From NCBI GenBank assembly GCA_016840825.1, contig JAEORN010000167.1:1-40273 (forward strand): a DNA stretch of 40,273 bases, written 5' to 3'. Below the pieces are notes generated by a model. That model saw only the letters and a program-made list of their open reading frames with translations, was not told the origin of the DNA and did no database searches. The position numbers and the translations under genes were made by a program. How positions within the stretch are numbered: position 1 is the first letter of the stretch; each line of letters starts with the position of its first letter. The stretch comes from Candidatus Thorarchaeota archaeon (GTDB taxonomy: Archaea; Asgardarchaeota; Thorarchaeia; Thorarchaeales; Thorarchaeaceae). Positions 32,473 through 40,273 of the stretch are shown one piece after another.

Positions 32473-32721
32473 ATGGTGCCTACGTTGATCATAAACAAGG
32501 TTCGAGAATATCGTGAGCTGAGAATGAGAGAAGCCAAAGATTCATCTCAATGGACTCAGGAAGCATTGGGTCGCTTGGTGGGTGTAACTCGTCAAACTAT
32601 GATCTCTATTGAAAAGGGAACCTACAATCCTTCTTTGGAACTTGCTCTCAAGCGCGCTCGTGCACTATCTGTGAAGTTGGAGGAATTATTTGAATCTAGG
32701 AGTGGTGAGCATGAAAACTAA
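32473..32721 (+). CDS. XRE-family HTH transcriptional regulator
   Basis: 82 residues. The helix-turn-helix is WTQEALGRLVGVTRQTMISIEKGTYNPSLELALKRARAL (residues about 27-65; key core LVGVTRQTMISIE). It is the short archaeal/bacterial type whose partner is a small DUF2178-like membrane protein. The same arrangement is seen here, with the membrane protein starting 11 bases before this gene's stop. The ATG at 32473 is chosen because the longer frame from 32428 would translate through the operator. It probably binds the dyad at 32436-32471 and controls its own operon; the signal may come from the membrane partner. Confidence 0.85.
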   Translation: MVPTLIINKVREYRELRMREAKDSSQWTQEALGRLVGVTRQTMISIEKGTYNPSLELALKRARALSVKLEELFESRSGEHEN

Positions 32722-33073
32722 TCATGTGGCATGGATTTTTGTCATATCGTTCGTTCTAGTATTTTCGATCATTATTATTTGGTATGCACCAGATAAAGCG
32801 TACATTCTGATACCGGGATATTTTGCGGCATTAATATCCGTGCTTGCCAGTAAAGGAATGAAGCTTGATGAAAGAAAGGATGAGCGTTTGATTCATTTAG
32901 CTACTCTTGGAGCAAGAAATGCGTTTTTCGTTCTTTTGCTCTTTCTACCAGTCTTAGCAACTTTCAGTCTTCTTGGAATACTTACATTTGGTGCACCTGA
33001 AATCCTGATAATTCTCTGGATTACCATTATTCTAATAGAATACATCAGCATTGCATATTATTATTGGAAATGA
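32711..33073 (+). CDS. Small four-pass membrane protein (DUF2178-like)
   Basis: 120 residues with four hydrophobic segments (about 8-25, 28-46, 68-90 and 93-115). Between segments 2 and 3 lies a conserved charged loop, MKLDERKDERLIHLATLGARNAF. The DER-x-x-x-I/L-x-x-x-A-x-x-A pattern is typical of DUF2178 proteins co-encoded with small HTH regulators. GGAG is 8 bases upstream of ATG 32711, and the gene overlaps the HTH gene by 11 bases. It probably sequesters or modulates the regulator; that role is inferred from the pairing only. Confidence 0.75.
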   Translation: MKTNHVAWIFVISFVLVFSIIIIWYAPDKAYILIPGYFAALISVLASKGMKLDERKDERLIHLATLGARNAFFVLLLFLPVLATFSLLGILTFGAPEILIILWITIILIEYISIAYYYWK

Positions 33074-33328
33074 TATTTTCAAAGTCCTATTTGAATGATT
33101 GATCATTGGTTGCATAACATACATGGTTCATTTCCAAGGATTTCCTCAATTCTTTCTAGTATTCATTGGTGAATAACAAGTAGTGATAACCAATTACTAG
33201 CATTGTGGAATCCTTCTTTTCATGGCATAAGCCAACTAAGAAATGTAGCATCCTCTGTCAAATGAAAACCACCACAGATACGTTTCTAAGTCAGTGTTCA
33301 GGATACTAAATACAGTCGAGGCTAACCT

Positions 33329-35542
33329 ATGAACCACAAGCACGTCGTTTTGCAGATAATGTTCGCATTAGTCATCGCTTTCTTGTGGTATATCTTGTCA
33401 CTAACTACATGGTCCACCTATCAAACACATGTCGCCATGTACATCCTGCTATCATTTCTGGCGATAATGTGCTCCGCAGCTGTCGCAGTGCAAAGAAAGC
33501 TGTCAAGTGATGAGAATCATAATGTGCTGCATAATGCAATGATCTATACTGCCATAGTTTCTCTATCAAACGCAATCTACATTCTGTTCTATCCTGCGGG
33601 TGTTATTTATACACGCTCGATCTCATGGCATCTAGATGATCTATACTACCTTGCCTCATTTTCTATTCTTGTTCTACTAGGAGTGCTTGTTAGAAGATCA
33701 AATTGGACTTCTCGACGAGTCAGCCTCTTCGTTATTCTTTCTCTCTTAGGTGCATTTACATTGCATGTCCTATTCTTCTTCGTGTTCGTCGCTCAACCAG
33801 AGTCCCCTCTAATGATTGGATTTGGGGTATTCTTTGGCATATTGACTGGAGTGTCATTAACACTTGCAGGTATCCTCTGGACAAAGCTACCTGGTGAAAG
33901 GATTGATTTTAGCAAACCTCAGATGATCATTGGATTCACAATCTTTGGAATATCTTGGATGCCTATGGTTGCAGGTCTCTTCCTTGGTGGCGAGGTATGG
34001 ACCTTTGCATTTCCTTTGCGAGCAATAGGACTTTTCTTTCTGCTCCTCGCTGTCACGATACCATTTCTAAAACAGATTGGTATGAACTCGACTAGAGCAC
34101 ATCAATTGATTATCTCTATTGCAATGCTAGGTTTTGCTCCAGTAATCATCACAACAGCTTCAGAGGCCATTTCACCTGGACTGATTATTGAGAATCTTCC
34201 TGCATACCAGCTATCTCATCTAGGTGCAGCTGTCTTGCTAATAGTTATTGCATTTCTTGTTATTGCATACTCGAGAGAAAAACCTTCATGGAATCGCTAT
34301 CCAATCATTTTCCTGTATTCAGCATGGTCTGTCATTGAGCTATATGTCCTTGTATCTTCAACAAGATCTATCAGTCTAGTCCCTTATGTTCTCGGAAGTT
34401 TACTAACTCTTGCCTCATTGCCATTAGCTATCAGATGGACCCTACAAGCACCCAAGAGACTTGATAAATCCACAATGGATTTCTTGCTATTTACTGGACC
34501 ATTCACGACATTGATTCTTCTGACCATCGCTGGATTCTTCGAGGATCTAGTCCTGACTCACTTCGAATCTGTTAGCTCATTACCGATTGCACGAGCAATA
34601 TTGATGGGCACTAATCTTTTGGTACTGTTCGCTTACACCTATCTTGCGATTCTTCTCGTCAATAAGGTTCAAGGCCGCATTGGAGTTGACATGGTGGCTA
34701 TTGGGGCTCTTCTATTATGGATAGTCCCTGTGATGCTTAAGGGCAACTATTCAGCATTTACCATTGGATGGTGGGCTAGTGAGATGTTTCTTGTTGGAGG
34801 TCTTCTTGGTGGACCGACGATTTTAGGAATACTATACGTTCGTGAACTTTCTCGAGCTGAGCGAGCACAAAGGCATGCAACACTATTCGCAGATCTTTTG
34901 GTTCATGATATATCCAACTACCATCAGGCAATAATGGTTTGTCTTGGCCTTTTAGAATCTGAAGATATATCCGAAAACTCTCGTACCTTGCTGAAGGATG
35001 CTGCATTGGAGTTGGAACGTGCTGATGGGTTGATTCGCAATGTGCGTCGTTTGGGTCTCGCCGAAAAGGTTAGGAGAGAAGCTCTTGAGAAGGTTGATGT
35101 TGTTGATTATCTTCAGCAAGCCATTGAGATTATATCAAAGAATCCACTTTCTGAGTCGTTTGATTTCAAAATTCAGGTTAGTAGCAATCCATGCTACACA
35201 TTAGCAAATATGCTCTTACTTGATGTATTCAATAATATCCTAATCAATGCTGTAAAGTATTCATCTACTACTAAACAAATCGAGATTGAAGTGTCAAAAG
35301 TCAATGTTAGTGGCAAACATCATTGTAAGATTGAGTTCATTGATTATGGACAAGGAATTCCTCCTCACCAGAAACAAAAGCTCTTCATGAGATATATGGA
35401 GGGAGCCTTTGGGACGGGTCTTGGATTAGCTGTTGTTAAGGCTTTAGTTGAGGCTTATGGAGGAAGAATCTCTATTGGCGATAGGGTCGTCGGGGATTAT
35501 CATAAAGGGACAAGAATTGTAATTCTCCTGCCATCTGCGTAG
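33329..35542 (+). CDS. Polytopic membrane histidine kinase (intact catalytic core)
   Basis: 737 residues. Residues 1-505 form about 16 membrane segments, possibly two related halves, as the sensor. The cytoplasmic core has an H-box with phospho-acceptor His526 in DLLVHDISNYHQ, an N-box ending in Asn640 (DVFNNILINAVKYSS), a G1 box DYGQGIPP (Asp672), and a G2 box FGTGLGLAVVKAL (about 694-706). It would autophosphorylate and pass the phosphate to a response regulator, but none is encoded in this window, so it is an orphan. It is colinear with the pseudokinase at 1951-4200. ACTAAATAC about 25 bases before the ATG could be a TATA box for a leaderless transcript. Confidence 0.88.
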   Translation: MNHKHVVLQIMFALVIAFLWYILSLTTWSTYQTHVAMYILLSFLAIMCSAAVAVQRKLSSDENHNVLHNAMIYTAIVSLSNAIYILFYPAGVIYTRSISWHLDDLYYLASFSILVLLGVLVRRSNWTSRRVSLFVILSLLGAFTLHVLFFFVFVAQPESPLMIGFGVFFGILTGVSLTLAGILWTKLPGERIDFSKPQMIIGFTIFGISWMPMVAGLFLGGEVWTFAFPLRAIGLFFLLLAVTIPFLKQIGMNSTRAHQLIISIAMLGFAPVIITTASEAISPGLIIENLPAYQLSHLGAAVLLIVIAFLVIAYSREKPSWNRYPIIFLYSAWSVIELYVLVSSTRSISLVPYVLGSLLTLASLPLAIRWTLQAPKRLDKSTMDFLLFTGPFTTLILLTIAGFFEDLVLTHFESVSSLPIARAILMGTNLLVLFAYTYLAILLVNKVQGRIGVDMVAIGALLLWIVPVMLKGNYSAFTIGWWASEMFLVGGLLGGPTILGILYVRELSRAERAQRHATLFADLLVHDISNYHQAIMVCLGLLESEDISENSRTLLKDAALELERADGLIRNVRRLGLAEKVRREALEKVDVVDYLQQAIEIISKNPLSESFDFKIQVSSNPCYTLANMLLLDVFNNILINAVKYSSTTKQIEIEVSKVNVSGKHHCKIEFIDYGQGIPPHQKQKLFMRYMEGAFGTGLGLAVVKALVEAYGGRISIGDRVVGDYHKGTRIVILLPSA

Positions 35543-35569
35543 ATTTAGCTTAACCAACTTGCAGACTGA

Positions 35570-35650
35570 ATTATTGGTGATTACATAAAAAGTACAAGAT
35601 ATGAAATTCTCTTACCCCGTTGTAAAGAATCCCATTATCCACTGCGTTGA
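35570..35650 (+). pseudogene. Relic of a histidine-kinase C-terminus
   Basis: Thirty-three bases after the kinase stop, a short frame reads IIGDYIKSTRYEILLPRC before running to TGA. The preceding kinase ends VVGDYHKGTRIVILLPSA. Ten of 14 residues in the core match, and 29 of 42 bases match without a gap. An in-frame TGA at 35567-35569 precedes it. The fragment is most simply the worn tail of a second tandem kinase copy or a recombination scar. Confidence 0.5.
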
Positions 35651-35715
35651 TATTGATTCTTTTTAATGAATAGAATATCTCATACATTACTTCATTATCG
35701 AAGTTGGAGATGGAG

Positions 35716-37317
35716 ATGAACAATAAGAAAACACCAGCAATTACTGGAATTCTCGTTTTCGTATTATTACTTGGAACTTCTTGCTGTGCAACCAATCTGA
35801 CACCTATTGCTGAAAGAGCCAATTTTGTAATAGCGGCTGATTCAGACTATTGTACTCTGCTTGGTGGGAGCGCACAAGAGGATGCGACAAAGATTATTTT
35901 TGACAATGAGGGAAACGTCATTCTAATTGGCCAGACTCAGAGCATAGATTTTCCAGCAACCAGTGGTGCACTCCAAGAGCTATTCATGGGAGGTGATTGG
36001 GATGCGATCGTTGCGAAATTCTCTGAATCGGGGAATCTCCTGTGGGCGACATACCTTGGTGGTAGTGGTTATGAACACGTGACCAGTGTAAATATTGATG
36101 CTGACAATAATATACTTCTCTCAGGCACGACTGGTAGCTACAACTTCCACATCACAGAGGATGCCTATCAATCTACTATTGCGGGGTCTTTTGATGGGTT
36201 CATTACCAAGCTCGCACCAAATGGAACCTTGCTGTACAGCTCGTTCATAGGTGGAACTGGTGAGGATTGGATATACGGAATGGAGCAGGATGAAGAAGGC
36301 AACTATCTGTTCGGTGGGTGGACTAGCTCCACTGGATTGGCTACTACTGGTGCATATAAAGAAACGAATTCCGGAATTGACGCCTTTATTGGGAGGTTGA
36401 GTTCCGATGGTAGTGACCTTGAGATGTTTTCCTATATCGGAGGTTCTGGCTCTGATCGTGGATGGGCTATGACAGTAGACACTGAATATAACTACGTACT
36501 ATCTGGTGTAACAGAGTCTTCTGATTTACCTGTAAGTGAGAATGCGTATCAAGCAGATTATGGAGGCGCCGTTGACACATATCTGGCTGTAATTGCATAC
36601 AATGGGAGTACAATGCTTCATCTAACGTATGTAGGTGGTTCTGATGAAGACATGGGGCTTGTTGATGTTGATTCAAATGGGAATTACATTCTAGCAGGAC
36701 CAACGAAGTCTGAGGACCTCGTCATGGTGAACGCCTTGCAGGATGAGTATGCTGGAGGTTTGTATGATAGCTTTATCGCAAAGTTTGCCCCTACTGGAGA
36801 TATCGAGTTCATTAGCTATTTGGGAGGTAATAGAACTGATAGGACTTGGGATGTTCGAGTGACGCCAGATGACACCTTAGTCTTGGTTGGACGAACTAAT
36901 AGCGATGATTACCCAACTAGCAATGCACGTCAATTAACGCGTGCAGGAGATTTTGATGCATTCGCAACTGAGATTTCTGAAGATGGTTCTGAGATTCTTC
37001 GTTCTGGACTTGTTGGAGGTACCAATGAAGACATCGGTGAAGGAATAGCAATCGATACAGATGGATCTATTGTGATTTCTGGAAGAGCTTCATCAACTAA
37101 CTTTCCTACTACTGATGGTGCGTATCAGGAGGTTTACGCTGGAGGACGCGATATATTTGTATGTCACAATATCTTTGACATTCAAACTAGCTCAGGGACT
37201 GATACTACTCTGACTGATAATACACCTCCTGCAGATATTGACATCATCCCGATACTGATACTCATCAGCGTATCTCTTGCAGTTGTCATGATAGTCTTTG
37301 TAAAGATGCGAAAGTAG
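35716..37317 (+). CDS. Secreted SBBP-type beta-propeller protein with C-terminal anchor
   Basis: About 533 residues. A hydrophobic signal segment (about 9-27, ending TSCCATN) is followed by about eight SBBP repeats of some 50-60 residues. Each repeat has the form YLGGSGxExxTSVxxDxxxNxxLxGxTxSxDF, for example TYLGGSGYEHVTSVNID, SYIGGSGSDRGWAM and SYLGGNRTDRTWDV. A C-terminal membrane helix (about 512-528) ends in VKMRK. SBBP propellers are surface proteins of unknown ligand. ATG 35716 is chosen with GGAG 6 bases upstream; TTG 35704 and ATG 35710 are also in frame. A clear terminator follows. The related propeller at 8772-10745 is in a different operon. Confidence 0.82.
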   Translation: MNNKKTPAITGILVFVLLLGTSCCATNLTPIAERANFVIAADSDYCTLLGGSAQEDATKIIFDNEGNVILIGQTQSIDFPATSGALQELFMGGDWDAIVAKFSESGNLLWATYLGGSGYEHVTSVNIDADNNILLSGTTGSYNFHITEDAYQSTIAGSFDGFITKLAPNGTLLYSSFIGGTGEDWIYGMEQDEEGNYLFGGWTSSTGLATTGAYKETNSGIDAFIGRLSSDGSDLEMFSYIGGSGSDRGWAMTVDTEYNYVLSGVTESSDLPVSENAYQADYGGAVDTYLAVIAYNGSTMLHLTYVGGSDEDMGLVDVDSNGNYILAGPTKSEDLVMVNALQDEYAGGLYDSFIAKFAPTGDIEFISYLGGNRTDRTWDVRVTPDDTLVLVGRTNSDDYPTSNARQLTRAGDFDAFATEISEDGSEILRSGLVGGTNEDIGEGIAIDTDGSIVISGRASSTNFPTTDGAYQEVYAGGRDIFVCHNIFDIQTSSGTDTTLTDNTPPADIDIIPILILISVSLAVVMIVFVKMRK

Positions 37318-37327
37318 AATGCGAAGT

Positions 37328-37360
37328 GAAGGAGAAGTCATTCTCCTTCCTGACTCTTTT
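37328..37360 (+). terminator. Hairpin terminator after the SBBP protein gene
   Basis: GAAGGAGAA (37328-37336) and TTCTCCTTC (37341-37349) form a perfect 9-bp stem with a GTCA loop, 10 bases past the stop. The pyrimidine-rich CTGACTCTTTT follows on the plus strand. Confidence 0.6.
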
Positions 37361-37409
37361 AAATCAAGAATTAGTTCGTGGATGTACTCATGATTTGGGG
37401 AGGTTCCTC

Positions 37410-39494
<2,085 letters not shown>

Positions 39495-39549
39495 TCATAA
39501 TGGTATTGACAAGGTATTGTTTGTTTTGTTCCTAATGAACTGCTATCCT

Positions 39550-40273
39550 CTATAGATTTCGAAGATCTAGGAGTACATCAAGTCCAGCTGCTTTCCTTGC
39601 AGGGTAATAACATGCCAACATTAGAGATACTAACTCAGCTCCAAAGACAATGATTGCATCTGGGAGATAAATGGCTACACTTTCACTTAGTATTGGACTA
39701 AAGGGTGATATGTTCAGTATCAGAAATGTTGCAGTATATCCAAATATGAATCCCAAACCGATACTTACCAACAATGTCGTAACTACTAACCCCGCAAACT
39801 CAGTTAATACAATACTATAGATGTGGTTCCTTCTAGCTCCGACTGCTCTTAGTATAGCATACTCTGATCTTCTTTCATTAATAGCAGAACCAAAGAATAG
39901 TACGATTGATGATAACGCTAAGACTATACTTATCATCATGCAAACAAAAGATATCCCTTGCAGTCCTCTGGTAAACCTCTCAATTTCGTAATAGATGGGA
40001 GATTGAGTTGAATAGAAGACACTATCATCAACAACAATGAGTCGCTCTCTTTCAGGTAGAAGTTCCCAGTGTGGAGTCTTAAGGTCAAATCTATATTGAC
40101 TCAAGATCTCATCATATAAATCTGGAAAATCCGAATCAAGAACGATGTCCATCAAAAATAGATCAGTTTCATATATCCGAAGGTATGCGGATACCATTTC
40201 ATAGTTGACAAGGATAAATCCCTCCTGACGAACTTGAAATCCTAGACTTGATACGATGGTATCTTGGTTTGAA
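39550..40273 (-). CDS. FtsX/MacB-type ABC permease, C-terminal part (truncated by window end)
   Basis: 240 residues are visible; the frame stays open to the last base of the window, so the N-terminus lies outside. An extracytoplasmic segment comes first, followed by three membrane segments. The conserved FtsX turn is INERRSEYAILRAVGARRNHIYSIVLTEF (core YAILRAVGARRNHIY), and the end is YYPARKAAGLDVLLDLRNL, where P-A-R-x-A-x-x-x-D/P is the family's C-terminal signature. Such permeases act with a cytoplasmic ATPase in lipid or protein export or as mechanotransmitters. The ATG at 40197 inside it is not the true start. Confidence 0.85.
   Translation of the reverse strand, partial: SNQDTIVSSLGFQVRQEGFILVNYEMVSAYLRIYETDLFLMDIVLDSDFPDLYDEILSQYRFDLKTPHWELLPERERLIVVDDSVFYSTQSPIYYEIERFTRGLQGISFVCMMISIVLALSSIVLFFGSAINERRSEYAILRAVGARRNHIYSIVLTEFAGLVVTTLLVSIGLGFIFGYTATFLILNISPFSPILSESVAIYLPDAIIVFGAELVSLMLACYYPARKAAGLDVLLDLRNL

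Noticed and set aside
33094..33107. Palindrome AATGATTGATCATT after the DUF2178-like gene
   Set aside because: Short, A/T-rich, with no T-run after it and no promoter near; expected by chance at this base composition.

Overview
The window reads as a stretch of chromosome from an Asgard archaeon, most likely Thorarchaeota-like. This is an inference from gene content, not a phylogenetic result. The supporting signs are two tandem Rab/Ras-type small GTPases, several surface proteins with a signal peptide, an extracellular beta-repeat domain and one C-terminal membrane anchor, archaeal TATA boxes about 26 bp upstream of start codons (several genes look leaderless), frequent TTG/GTG starts, many stand-alone zinc ribbons, and an archaeal HTH/DUF2178-like pair. 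No rRNA, tRNA, CRISPR array, insertion sequence or phage gene is visible.

Layout. 1-1.8 kb: a Cys-motif protein, a 60-residue 2[4Fe-4S] ferredoxin that appears to start with ATT, and an unknown protein. 1.9-4.2 kb: a multi-pass membrane protein whose histidine-kinase core has lost its key residues. 4.2-6.7 kb (minus): an Eis-like acetyltransferase and a membrane-anchored caspase-like (C13-type) peptidase. 6.9-13.1 kb (plus): a tight four-gene membrane and surface operon made of a small 2-TM protein, a polytopic protein, a beta-propeller protein and a parallel beta-helix protein. 13.2-16.5 kb: a WGR-domain protein, a methyltransferase, two GTPases and a nitroreductase-like protein. 16.5-18.4 kb: a gene-poor stretch with a possible 28-residue Arg/Lys-rich microprotein, then an operon with a Zn protein and a tandem PH-like protein.

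18.5-24.9 kb (minus) is a complete oligopeptide ABC importer: binding protein, hairpin terminator, a second promoter, then two permeases and two ATPases. It is followed by an M3 oligoendopeptidase (25.9-27.7), an anchored secreted protein and a cytoplasmic S9 peptidase (28.4-30.3). Together with the C13-type peptidase this suggests a protein- and peptide-scavenging lifestyle.

30.4-33.1 kb: a zinc-ribbon protein and a TPR solenoid protein diverge from an HTH regulator/membrane protein pair controlled through a conspicuous inverted repeat. 33.3-35.5 kb: an intact histidine kinase, the paralogue of the degenerate one at 1.9 kb, followed by a short relic of another kinase tail. 35.7-37.3 kb: an SBBP-type surface propeller protein with a good terminator. 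37.4-39.5 kb: a bacterial-type NAD-dependent DNA ligase. The end holds the C-terminal part of an FtsX/MacB-type permease that runs off the window.

The items most worth a second look are the surface operon (6.9-13.1 kb), the kinase/pseudokinase pair with the kinase-tail relic, the ATT-start ferredoxin, the Arg-rich microprotein, the GTPase pair with altered catalytic positions, and the dyad operator upstream of the HTH gene.
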